Shown here: positions 1 to 5,914 of the stretch, piece after piece
Layout of the letters: every line of letters starts with the position of its first letter
Numbering within the stretch: position 1 is the first letter of the stretch
Origin: Desulfobacteraceae bacterium
GTDB taxonomy: Bacteria; Desulfobacterota; DSM-4660; Desulfatiglandales; Desulfatiglandaceae
Length of the DNA: 15,172 bases
Assembly (NCBI GenBank): GCA_030632525.1
Contig: DAOVUP010000003.1
Coordinates: 1 to 15,172, forward strand
Reading direction: 5' to 3'
Notes under the pieces: generated by a model
What the model was told of the DNA's origin: nothing
What the model saw: only the letters and a program-made list of their open reading frames with translations
Databases searched by the model: none
Position numbers and translations under genes: made by a program

Positions 1-726
1 CTCCACCATCTCATTTGTGGTGCCACGTAGCTCCCCGGAGCTGCCGCACGCCGCTGCGCTGGTGCACGCCCCGATCAGCTGGTGCGCAGGCCACCCGAGG
101 CAGGAAAGTAAAAAGGAGAATGGCCCAAAAGGTATACAAAGGGCTATAGATACAACATGTGACAGGATCCTGTTCCGGGTAGACGCCTGGGCAATAAATG
201 GCTACCCCATCCCGTCCCCAGCGCGCGCATAAGGCAGGGTTGTCATGAGTTCCACCATCATTGTTCTCGAAAGAGTGAAGATAATTAGGAGCCAGACAAT
301 AGAACCGGAGGATATGAGTCTTTCGAAGGCCAGCCATTTGGCGAGCAGGGCTACAAGCAGCGCCAATACACCGAAGGCCCCCAAGGAGGTGTCTTTCATG
401 ATCAACAATCTTTTCTCCCTTTGAAAAAACCCACCTATGGAATCGGCCCAATCCGCCAACCCATCAAGATGCAAACCCCTTGTCAGGCAAATGTCCATGA
501 CTAACAGGAGCAGGGCAGTCCCTCCAGTCCATGGGGTGAAAGGTAACAACCCCCATAGAAAGTTTGCCCCGTAAAGAACAAGACCCAATAACAGTCCTAT
601 GACCGGGAACCATATGAATGACGAGCCAAAATTCTCAGATTCTCGTCTTGGCCAGGGGCATACTGTGAGTGTCTTAAATGCGGTCCCGAGGCCGTCTAAA
701 AATAAATAGTCTTTTGAGTTCAGCAT
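1..726 (-). CDS. cobS: Adenosylcobinamide-GDP ribazoletransferase (cobalamin synthase) CobS, 3' end outside window, with one in-frame TAG
   Basis: Integral membrane enzyme that joins adenosylcobinamide-GDP and alpha-ribazole in the last steps of cobalamin synthesis. The start chosen is ATG at 726 (MLNSKDYLFLDG); an open frame continues upstream to 909 but that part is the leader RNA. Residues 84-95 carry the family signature around GLHLDGLADWAD, and several hydrophobic helices follow. The frame is broken by a single TAG at 202-204 (codon 175), just after LPYARAGDGMG. Beyond the TAG the same frame continues in recognisable CobS sequence (PFIAQASTRN, then SGELRGTTNEMVE near the window edge, matching the usual GD..GATNE ending). 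No frameshift is needed. The TAG could be a nonsense mutation, a sequencing error or a suppressed codon. Family assignment is firm; whether the gene is functional is open. Confidence 0.85.
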
Positions 727-790
727 ATATTTTGCCCTTTTCGGCTTTACGAGACCCTTCCTTTGAACCTTGAACCTGTGAACGCTTACT

Positions 791-838
791 AAAAAACAAA
801 CCCCACCCAGGTCGAATAGATAGACCCGAATGGGGTTT
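791..838 (-). terminator. Intrinsic terminator in the cobS leader (riboswitch expression platform)
   Basis: Read on the minus strand, AAACCCCA with the following UUCGGGUC pairs, with some G-U pairs, against GACCUGGG plus UGGGGUUU, giving a 16-bp stem with a 9-base loop. A U-rich tract (UUUGUUUUUU) follows. It sits between the B12 box and the cobS start, where a transcription-attenuating platform is expected. Confidence 0.85.
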
Positions 839-937
839 TGGCGGCTCCATTCGTTATGATCGGCAGGTCTTCTGACATCCCTCCATCCAGCTCTCCTTCC
901 CGCCTTCAACTCAATCTTCTATTTTCATGTCAGATTC
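839..937 (-). promoter_or_regulatory. Candidate short cobalamin riboswitch (B12 box) upstream of cobS
   Basis: The minus strand at 880-861 reads GGATGTCAGAAGACCTGCCG, very close to the B12-box consensus (GCCAGGAGACCTGCC type). A GGGAAGG stretch lies just upstream. An 8-bp perfect stem can form between UCUGACAU (934-927) and AUGUCAGA (878-871). The usual 5' domain of cobalamin riboswitches is not visible, and the leader from the predicted start of transcription is only about 75 bases before the box, so this is a short or divergent form. The downstream intrinsic terminator and the cobS target support a B12-sensing role. Confidence 0.6.
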
Positions 938-943
938 GAAAAA

Positions 944-972
944 ACAATAGCCCAACCTTAAACGGTTGTCAA
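944..972 (-). promoter_or_regulatory. Sigma-70-type promoter of the cobS leader
   Basis: The minus strand has TTGACA at 972-967, a 17-base spacer and TATTGT at 949-944. Transcription would start near 937, just ahead of the B12-box leader. Confidence 0.7.
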
Positions 973-1048
973 TAGTCCCGCTATAGAGATTTTGTTTGGA
1001 ATATCTGGTAATTTTGCCCTTGACTTTGATTTCCATCGAAATATAATC

Positions 1049-1077
1049 TTGGCAAGGATTGGATACTTTGATATACT
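1049..1077 (+). promoter_or_regulatory. Sigma-70-type promoter of dodecin 1
   Basis: TTGGCA at 1049-1054, a 17-base spacer and TATACT at 1072-1077. Predicted start near 1084 leaves a leader of about 100 bases. The leader contains a near-perfect Shine-Dalgarno (AAAGGAGGTGA, 1115-1125) that is not placed for the dodecin start; the dodecin has its own AGAGGAGG at 1170-1177. Confidence 0.7.
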
Positions 1078-1184
1078 ATAGATAAATATAGATTGTGAAA
1101 AATATCTCTAATAGAAAGGAGGTGAAATTTTTTTAAGTAATGAAGTGTTGGCTATAACTTTATACAGACAAGAGGAGGATAAAA

Positions 1185-1394
1185 ATGGCTGGAAGCACGT
1201 ACAAAATTATCGAGCTGGTTGGGACGAGTGACCAATCATGGGAGGAAGCGACACAGACGGCTATTGCGACGGCAAGCGAGAGCCTAAAAGACCTAAGAAT
1301 CGCTGAAGTGACTAAACTGGATGTGACCATTGAAAACGGAAAGGTGACAGCGTTCCGGACAAGGCTGAATGTTTCTTTCAAGTATGTTAAATAA
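1185..1394 (+). CDS. Dodecin family protein (copy 1)
   Basis: A 69-residue protein with the one-helix, three-strand dodecin pattern: KIIELVGTS, then SWEEATQTAIATASESLKDLR, then strands ending in RTRLNVSFKYVK. Dodecins form hollow 12-mers that bind flavins (or coenzyme A in some forms) and are thought to buffer free flavin. ATG at 1185 is preceded by a strong AGAGGAGG, and a good promoter lies at 1049-1077. The residue after the helix (LRIAEV) is not the tryptophan that stacks on flavin in archaeal and several bacterial dodecins, so the ligand cannot be inferred. A second, clearly different dodecin lies at 3262-3468. Confidence 0.88.
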   Translation: MAGSTYKIIELVGTSDQSWEEATQTAIATASESLKDLRIAEVTKLDVTIENGKVTAFRTRLNVSFKYVK

Positions 1395-1430
1395 TGCCTG
1401 GACAAAAATCTTAGTTTTCGTTCGGGCATT
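1393..1430 (+). terminator. Strong stem-loop directly after dodecin 1, probable terminator
   Basis: AATGCCTGGACAAAAA pairs with GTTTTCGTTCGGGCATT over about 16 positions with one mismatch and a short loop. It begins within the dodecin stop codon. There is no long T-run after it on the plus strand, so it may act as an mRNA-protecting or weak terminator hairpin. Confidence 0.5.
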
Positions 1431-1448
1431 AAATTGGGGAACTATAAA

Positions 1449-1583
1449 AAAGGCCCCCTTTGCTTGTCCCCTCTAAATCAACCTGATGACCAGAGAGTAT
1501 AAATGGGCAGGTCAAGAGGCAAATTAATAGGGCTTTGCCAAATTGCCGTCTCAGACTAAATGGGGATAAGACAGGGGGGCTTT
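1449..1583. repeat. 135-bp element bounded by imperfect inverted repeats of about 23 bp
   Basis: AAAGGCCCCCTTTGCTTGTC (from 1449) is matched in inverted orientation by the stretch ending at 1583 (GGGGATAAGACAGGGGGGC followed by TTT). The interior is AT-rich with no open frame. It fills most of the space between the convergent dodecin 1 and rsmG genes. The ends differ from those of the other repeats in the window. Confidence 0.5.
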
Positions 1584-1601
1584 AACCTGGAACCGATCAA
1601 T

Positions 1602-2282
1602 TTAGGTTTTATTACCACGCCTTTTCAAAATCAGAAGGTTTCTCTCCGACGACTTTCCGGATAAAGAATAGGAGATCGATTTGAAAAGGAAAAGATTGTT
1701 CTTTCTGATAACGTCCGCGCTTTTCTTCAGGGCTTCTTTACTCTGGCTCCCCAAAAAGGCCACTATTAACCCGCCGGGTGTCAGGTGGGGGGCGCCCCAT
1801 GTCAGGAACTGGGGTAGAGGCGCCAGCCCCCTCGATGTTATGACATCATATCCTTCAGGATGAAGCAACCCGTCCTCATCTTCAATACGTCCTTTTATAA
1901 CGTCGATTTTTTCGAGCTCTGCGAGCCGGATGATCTGCTTTAGAAAACTGATCTTTTTTGAATTGGGTTCCATGAGCTGGCATTGGAGGCTGGGTTTGCA
2001 GATTTTTATGGGAATTGCGGGAAAACCTGCCCCTGAACCAATGTCAAGGAGGTTCCCGTTGCCAGGCATGAAAGAGGTTGGCATCATGGAATCGATCAGG
2101 AGTTCGTTAATAATGCTCTGCCGGGAAGCGAGGCCTGTCAGGTTGAATTTTTTGCTCCATTCCTCTAATTCATCTAAAAAAATGCCCAGCTTATGGGTCT
2201 GATCCCATGATAGCTTTAGTCCAAATCTGTTGAGCAACGACCTGAACTTCTCGACTTCCCTTTTATTGGGTTTAGACAACAA
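1602..2282 (-). CDS. rsmG: 16S rRNA (guanine-527-N7)-methyltransferase RsmG (GidB)
   Basis: A 226-residue SAM-dependent methyltransferase that makes m7G527 in 16S rRNA; its loss is linked with low-level streptomycin resistance in other bacteria. The Rossmann SAM motif LLDIGSGAGFP is at 78-88, an acidic residue follows in LMEPNSKKISFLK (103-115), and the TSRGLAPL motif is at 149-156. The N-terminal WSKKFNLTG is also typical. The first codon is TTG (2282), with a second TTG at 2279. It overlaps the upstream LOG gene by 11 bases, which points to translational coupling. Length is normal for the family. Confidence 0.92.
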   Translation of the reverse strand: MLSKPNKREVEKFRSLLNRFGLKLSWDQTHKLGIFLDELEEWSKKFNLTGLASRQSIINELLIDSMMPTSFMPGNGNLLDIGSGAGFPAIPIKICKPSLQCQLMEPNSKKISFLKQIIRLAELEKIDVIKGRIEDEDGLLHPEGYDVITSRGLAPLPQFLTWGAPHLTPGGLIVAFLGSQSKEALKKSADVIRKNNLFLFKSISYSLSGKSSERNLLILKRRGNKT

Positions 2283-2931
2283 CGCGTCTCTTTATAATAG
2301 CAACGGCCTCTTCCGGAGTGTCCACTATATTGAATATATCAAAGTCCGATTCAGAAATAGTTCGCGCCTTTATCAATGTTGTCTTGGCCCAATCCAGGAG
2401 CCCTTCCCAGAATTGGGAATCCATCAGGATGACAGGGAAATATCTGATCCTCTTTGTCTGAATAAGCGTCAGGGCCTCAAAAAGCTCGTCAAGGGTGCCG
2501 AACCCACCGGGCATGATAATATAGGCAACGGAATATTTTACAAACATTACCTTCCTGATAAAAAAATACTTGAAGTTGAGCCGGATATTAGCATATTTAT
2601 TGGGCGCTTGTTCGCTTGGAAGTTCGATGTGAAGCCCTACTGATTTCCCTTTTGCCGCCGCCGCTCCCCGATTTGCCGCCTCCATAACGCCTGGCCCTCC
2701 GCCGGAAATGACGTTAAACCCACTCTCAACTAACAAACGAGACACCTTTACGGTGTCTTTATAGACGGCGCTTTGGGGTTTGGTCTTTGACGAACCAAAG
2801 ATGCTGACTGCCGGATAGGCATCGGGCATCGTTTCAAAGCCTTTTACGAATTCGGCCATGATCTGAAACATTCTCCAGGAGTCGTCTAATGTCAGATCGT
2901 CTACGATATATTGTTTTTCCAGCATGGTCAT
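2272..2931 (-). CDS. LOG-family Rossmann-fold protein (TIGR00730-type nucleotide 5'-monophosphate phosphoribohydrolase)
   Basis: A 219-residue protein with SIFGSSKT (43-50), GGGPGVMEAANRGA (77-90), an RK pair (126-127) and PGGFGTLDE (141-149). These are the nucleotide-binding and catalytic motifs of the LOG / lysine-decarboxylase-like family. Members cleave cytokinin-type or other nucleoside monophosphates to base plus ribose 5-phosphate; the substrate here is unknown. ATG at 2931 has AGGAAGG four bases upstream, and a second ATG lies at 2925. It forms a two-gene unit with rsmG, overlapping by 11 bases. Confidence 0.88.
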   Translation of the reverse strand: MTMLEKQYIVDDLTLDDSWRMFQIMAEFVKGFETMPDAYPAVSIFGSSKTKPQSAVYKDTVKVSRLLVESGFNVISGGGPGVMEAANRGAAAAKGKSVGLHIELPSEQAPNKYANIRLNFKYFFIRKVMFVKYSVAYIIMPGGFGTLDELFEALTLIQTKRIRYFPVILMDSQFWEGLLDWAKTTLIKARTISESDFDIFNIVDTPEEAVAIIKRRVVV

Positions 2932-3097
2932 AAGACCTTCCTTTCAATAGGATGCTTGAAAAAATCATTGATTTTTTTGATTTTATCCTTTAGTTTTGCA
3001 AGCGTTTATTACAATAGTCTTGTGAGTTACTGGTGTCAAGAGATAGTCATTTGTCGTGGCCGGAAGGCGTAGCTTCGCTAAACGCTGTAACTAATAC
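2932..3097. other. Intergenic space between divergent LOG and dodecin 2 genes
   Basis: No open frame. AT-rich near the LOG start (likely its promoter region, though I see no clear -35/-10 pair). A small hairpin, GCGTAGC-TTC-GCTAAACGC, lies at 3067-3085. The rest of the gap up to 3239 is the repeat element listed next. Confidence 0.4.
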
Positions 3098-3239
3098 CCA
3101 TCCGTAAATGGCTATTTTTCATCCCGCCATCGGCGGGACGCCGGATTCGGATTTTAAGCCTCGAAATACTTCAATGTATTCCTGTGGTTAGAATCCTCAT
3201 CTTTCTTGACCTTGCGAAAACTATCTCATTTCTGGATGG
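3098..3239 (+). repeat. Dispersed repeat, copy A, with copy-specific terminal inverted repeats
   Basis: 142 bp. The ends are CCATCCGTAAATG (3098-3110) and CATTTCTGGATGG (3227-3239), inverted with 11 of 13 matches. The core from 3159 (CCTCGAAATACTTCAATG, then TATTCCTGTGGTTAGAATC) recurs in the copies at 12911-13071 (same orientation), 14863-15010 (opposite) and, more distantly, 8684-8870. An internal palindrome CCCGCCATCGGCGGG lies at 3123-3137. No coding capacity; non-autonomous, MITE-like or structural. Confidence 0.65.
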
Positions 3240-3261
3240 ACACTAACTAGGAGATTATATT

Positions 3262-3468
3262 ATGGAACGCGTAGCAAGAGTTTCGGAGATCATCGGAGCC
3301 TCTACCATCAGTTTTGATGATGCCATCAGGGTCGGTTTTGAAAGGGCGAGCAAAACATTAAGGGGGATTACCGGGCTAAGGGTTCTCGAGCAGAGGGTAG
3401 CGGTTGAAGATGACACCATCAATGAGTATCGCGTCAGAATGGAAGTCATTTTTGTACTTGAAGCCTGA
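3262..3468 (+). CDS. Dodecin family protein (copy 2)
   Basis: A 68-residue dodecin: RVSEIIGASTISFDDAIRVGFERASKTLRGITG, then LRVLEQRVAVED and the last strand EYRVRMEVIFVLEA. This is the common bacterial pattern (ITGL.V.EQ...YRV...V.FVLE), and it differs clearly from copy 1. AGGAG lies 8 bases ahead of the ATG. It lacks tryptophan at the usual flavin-stacking position. The repeat copy A ends only 22 bases upstream of its start, so its promoter must lie in or beyond that element. Confidence 0.9.
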   Translation: MERVARVSEIIGASTISFDDAIRVGFERASKTLRGITGLRVLEQRVAVEDDTINEYRVRMEVIFVLEA

Positions 3469-3583
3469 TCCATATTTGCTCGGATCTTAGATTTCGGCCT
3501 CCGACCCGCAGGGGTTTTGGATTTAGTTCTGACATGATCATGGATATTAGAGGATGATGGATTTGAATTTAAAAAATTCCCTA

Positions 3584-3602
3584 AACCTGGGTTAACCAGG
3601 TT
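3584..3602. promoter_or_regulatory. Perfect palindrome just upstream of the XRE-cupin gene, candidate operator
   Basis: AACCTGG-GTTAA-CCAGGTT is a perfect 7-bp inverted repeat ending 18 bases before the ATG of the regulator at 3621. Its place and size fit an autoregulatory operator or a hairpin near the ribosome binding site (GAGGAAAGG, 3608-3616). No binding evidence. Confidence 0.45.
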
Positions 3603-3620
3603 GGGATAGAGGAAAGGACT

Positions 3621-4316
3621 ATGGAAGAAAAAAATGCTAACACTCATGATGCCCACCGCGATTTTTTGTCCGACGTAAGCAGCCAGTTTGAAAAAAGAGA
3701 TCAAGAACAGGATTTCTTAGACAGCATCAGTCAGGAACCGCCTCAGGAAGATATTCAGGTGAATGTAGGCGAACGTGTCAAGGCGGTCCGGGAAGATCGT
3801 AATCTAAGTCTTCAAGATATCTCCCAGAGGACTGATTTGGATGTCTCTCTTTTGGAGCAGATCGAGAGCGGGAGCTTAGCACCTCCTTTGGGGATCGTAA
3901 TAAAGCTGGCAAAGGCCCTCGACCTGAAAATGGGATACTTCATATCCGGGGAAGAGGACCGGGCATACACTATTGTGCGGAAAAATGACCGTAAGGTGGT
4001 GTCCCGATACGACTCGAAAAAGGGAGAGTATTACGGTTATGGCTATGAATCTTTAGCGCCTCATAAAAAAAACAGGCATATGGAACCTTTCCTTGTGTCC
4101 CTTGATCCTGCTGAAACAGAGGAAGAAAGATCTACTCATGACGGACAGGAATTCATCTATGTGTTGGAAGGAGCCATGGAAGTCCGACTTGGGGAGGAGA
4201 TCCATATTCTTGAACCGGGTGATTCAATATACTATGATTCCACTGTCCCTCATCTGGTCAAATGCCATGGTGACAAGAGGGCCAATATCTTAGCTGTTCT
4301 GTATGCTGAGAGATAA
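3621..4316 (+). CDS. XRE-family HTH regulator with C-terminal cupin sensor domain
   Basis: A 231-residue two-domain regulator. Residues 1-45 are a charged, likely disordered tail. Residues 50-106 form a Cro/CI-type helix-turn-helix (ERVKAVREDRNLSLQDISQRT, then LEQIESGSLAPPL). Residues 155-228 form a cupin barrel with HDGQEFIYVLEG (H173, E177) and EPGDSIYYDSTVPH (H211), the usual metal or small-ligand positions. Such proteins sense a small molecule through the cupin and repress or activate nearby genes; the ligand is not predictable. GAGGAAAGG precedes the ATG, and a palindrome at 3584-3602 could be its own operator. Confidence 0.9.
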   Translation: MEEKNANTHDAHRDFLSDVSSQFEKRDQEQDFLDSISQEPPQEDIQVNVGERVKAVREDRNLSLQDISQRTDLDVSLLEQIESGSLAPPLGIVIKLAKALDLKMGYFISGEEDRAYTIVRKNDRKVVSRYDSKKGEYYGYGYESLAPHKKNRHMEPFLVSLDPAETEEERSTHDGQEFIYVLEGAMEVRLGEEIHILEPGDSIYYDSTVPHLVKCHGDKRANILAVLYAER

Positions 4317-4348
4317 ACATAGCTACTGTTGGGGCCCGCATGTTTATC
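4312..4348 (+). terminator. Stem-loop at the end of the XRE-cupin gene
   Basis: GATAAACAT and ATGTTTATC form a perfect 9-bp stem. The left arm contains the stop codon of the regulator. No T-run follows, so it may be a weak terminator or an mRNA 3'-end hairpin. Confidence 0.35.
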
Positions 4349-4445
4349 AGCGGTGGCCCGGATACTATACCGTTTCAGATTAATGATTTTCGGGATTTCT
4401 TGAACTTGAGAATTCTGAGACGCCTGATGGAGGAATAAACCACAG

Positions 4446-4868
4446 ATGATTGTATTTGATTTGGAGTGTCCCCAGGGGCATATATTTGAGGGCTGGTTTG
4501 ACAGTCATGATTCATTTGAAGAACAGAATGTTCATGATCTTGTTCGTTGCCCGTATTGTGACGATTCGAACATAAAGAAAGTCATGTCGCCTGTTGCCGT
4601 AAAAAAATCGCAACCTGCTTCTTTGATTAGCCAGGAAACCATTGATTACCAGCGGCTCGCAAAAGAGGTGGTGGAATATGTAAAAAATAACTCAGAGGAT
4701 GTTGGCGCCAGATTTGCCACAGAGGCGCTGAAAATCCATTACGGTGCGGCCGAAAAAAGGAGCATACGTGGTTCAGCAACCGCTGATGAGGAAAAGACCT
4801 TGAAAGATGAGGGGGTTGATTTTGTCAAGGTCCCTTTCCCCGTATCAGACGACGACAAAATGAATTGA
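4446..4868 (+). CDS. DUF1178-family zinc-ribbon protein
   Basis: A 140-residue protein. The N terminus MIVFDLECPQGHIFEGWFDS, followed by VRCPYCDDSNIKKVMSPVAV, is the DUF1178 signature: a putative zinc site from C8, H12 and C35/C38. The middle (TIDYQRLAKEVVEYVKNNSEDVGARFATEALKIHYG) and the end with a conserved acidic stretch and VPFP also fit the family. GGAGGAA lies upstream of the ATG. Function is unknown; the family is common in Proteobacteria. It sits downstream of the XRE-cupin gene on the same strand with 129 bases between them. Confidence 0.85.
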   Translation: MIVFDLECPQGHIFEGWFDSHDSFEEQNVHDLVRCPYCDDSNIKKVMSPVAVKKSQPASLISQETIDYQRLAKEVVEYVKNNSEDVGARFATEALKIHYGAAEKRSIRGSATADEEKTLKDEGVDFVKVPFPVSDDDKMN

Positions 4869-5118
4869 GATAGGGGTGAAATTAGAAACTTGTCGAAGAT
4901 CCCGTCTTTAGCGGGAAAACTTGAAACTCGAAATTTTATTCCGCGAAACGCGGACAGGAAATACCTCTACACAGCATCCACTACTGAAGACGCAAGGCGT
5001 AGAGCGTAAAGCTTAAGGAACTCAACCCGTAACCTGCAACTTGCGTGTACCAATAACTAATAACCAATAACAAAAAACGAATACCCGATATCCAGTATCC
5101 AGAAAGGAGACTTGAAAA
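4869..5118. other. Non-coding spacer with small palindromes ahead of purH
   Basis: No credible open frame on the plus strand. Small hairpins lie at 4901-4915 (CCCGTCTTTAGCGGG) and 4940-4954 (TCCGCG-AAA-CGCGGA). A short AATAAC-based direct repeat lies near 5052-5072. The stretch looks like degenerate repeat material of the type filling other gaps here. The purH ribosome binding site (AAAGGAGA) is at its right end. Confidence 0.4.
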
Positions 5119-5715
5119 ATGGGTAAAATCGAAAGAGCCATTATTAGCGTCACCGATAAAAAAGGGATTGTGGATTTTGCAGCATCCCTTTCCAGGTTTG
5201 ATGTTGAGATACTTTCCACAGGAGGGACTGCGAAAGCACTGCGCCAGGGCGGGATTTCGGTGACGGATATATCCGAATACACCGGGTTCCCGGAGATGAT
5301 GGATGGCCGTGTCAAGACCCTTCATCCTAAGGTTCACGGGGGGCTTCTGGGTCTGCGAGACAACCCCGAACATGTCAGGATGATGGAGGAGCATGGGATC
5401 AAGGGTATTGATATGGTAGTCGTTAACCTTTATCAGTTTGAAAAAACTGTTGCTAAAGAAGGGGTAGCCCTGGAAGAGGCGATTGAAAACATCGATATTG
5501 GTGGGCCCTCCATGTTGCGATCTTCGGCCAAGAATTTCAAAGATGTTACGGTTATTGTTGACCCTGTCGATTATGATGTGGTTTTGAAGGAAATGGAGGG
5601 TTCAGCAGGTGAAACCACGCTCAAGACCAGGTTTCGATTAGCCAAGAAGGTATTTCGTCTCACCCATGAGTATGACGGAGCGATCAGCCAATATCTGGAT
5701 AGGACGGACTTATGA
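5119..5715 (+). CDS. purH: Stand-alone IMP cyclohydrolase (N-terminal PurH domain)
   Basis: Closes the purine ring: FAICAR to IMP plus water, the last step of de novo purine synthesis. The 198 residues match the N-terminal MGS-like cyclohydrolase half of bifunctional Pur[10 protein letters not shown] (9-17), [12 protein letters not shown] (30-41), [20 protein letters not shown] (56-75) and [15 protein letters not shown] (126-140). The AICAR transformylase half (about 310 residues) is absent. The gene ends in a clean TGA followed at once by terminators, so this is a natural stand-alone form and not a visible frameshift. The formyl transfer must come from another gene (PurP or a separate PurH C-domain) outside the window. 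Start ATG follows AAAGGAGA. Confidence 0.92.
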   Translation: MGKIERAIISVTDKKGIVDFAASLSRFDVEILSTGGTAKALRQGGISVTDISEYTGFPEMMDGRVKTLHPKVHGGLLGLRDNPEHVRMMEEHGIKGIDMVVVNLYQFEKTVAKEGVALEEAIENIDIGGPSMLRSSAKNFKDVTVIVDPVDYDVVLKEMEGSAGETTLKTRFRLAKKVFRLTHEYDGAISQYLDRTDL

Positions 5716-5733
5716 GGGTCCATCCTCTTTTTT
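5702..5733 (+). terminator. Intrinsic terminator overlapping the purH stop codon
   Basis: GGACGGAC (5702-5709) pairs with GTCCATCC (5718-5725) at 7 of 8 positions, followed by TCTTTTTT. The purH TGA lies in the loop. Confidence 0.6.
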
Positions 5734-5907
5734 GATCCGGGACTCTCTTTGCCTCTTTTGTTTTTCATGACACGGCATGTTTTTGTGAACATGCCGTTTT
5801 TTTATAATGCAGTAAATTGCCTGGAAAGTCCTGCAGCTTCCTGACCCATCTAAGGTCTTATCTTCAGGCCATGTTGCGTATTTGCAGTTAAGATCACAAA
5901 AGTCCAT
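5710..5907 (-). CDS. Small Cys-rich protein downstream of queG
   Basis: A 65-residue protein: [20 protein letters not shown], then [20 protein letters not shown], then [12 protein letters not shown]. The five cysteines (4, 8, 25, 33, 46) and three histidines suggest a metal- or Fe-S-binding fold; the basic tail from about residue 48 may be disordered. I recall similar small proteins in Desulfobacterota, but I cannot name a family. It starts 7 bases after the queG stop, so it is probably the third gene of the map-queG unit, perhaps translationally coupled since no strong ribosome binding site is seen. It ends tail-to-tail with purH, overlapping by 6 bases, and both purH terminators fall within its coding sequence. 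Confidence 0.6.
   Translation of the reverse strand: MDFCDLNCKYATWPEDKTLDGSGSCRTFQAIYCIIKKRHVHKNMPCHEKQKRQRESRIKKEDGPS
5772..5803 (+). terminator. Strong intrinsic terminator downstream of purH
   Basis: ACGGCATGTT (5772-5781) and AACATGCCGT (5788-5797) form a perfect 10-bp stem with a 6-base loop, followed by a run of seven T. It acts on plus-strand transcripts and lies inside the antisense small Cys-rich gene. Confidence 0.9.
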
Positions 5908-5914
5908 TTCAGGT

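Noticed and set aside
202..204. Pyrrolysine in CobS as a firm call
   Set aside because: No pyl gene is visible and TAG ends other genes here; kept only as a possibility.
11..451. A 146-residue minus-strand open frame overlapping cobS
   Set aside because: It is out of frame with cobS and resembles no protein; the CobS-like sequence continues in the original frame past the TAG.
1160..1429. Minus-strand open frame opposite dodecin 1
   Set aside because: Shadow frame; the plus-strand dodecin is conserved, with a good promoter and ribosome binding site.
3255..3704. Minus-strand open frame opposite dodecin 2 and the start of the XRE-cupin gene
   Set aside because: Spans two convincing plus-strand genes and shows no family features.
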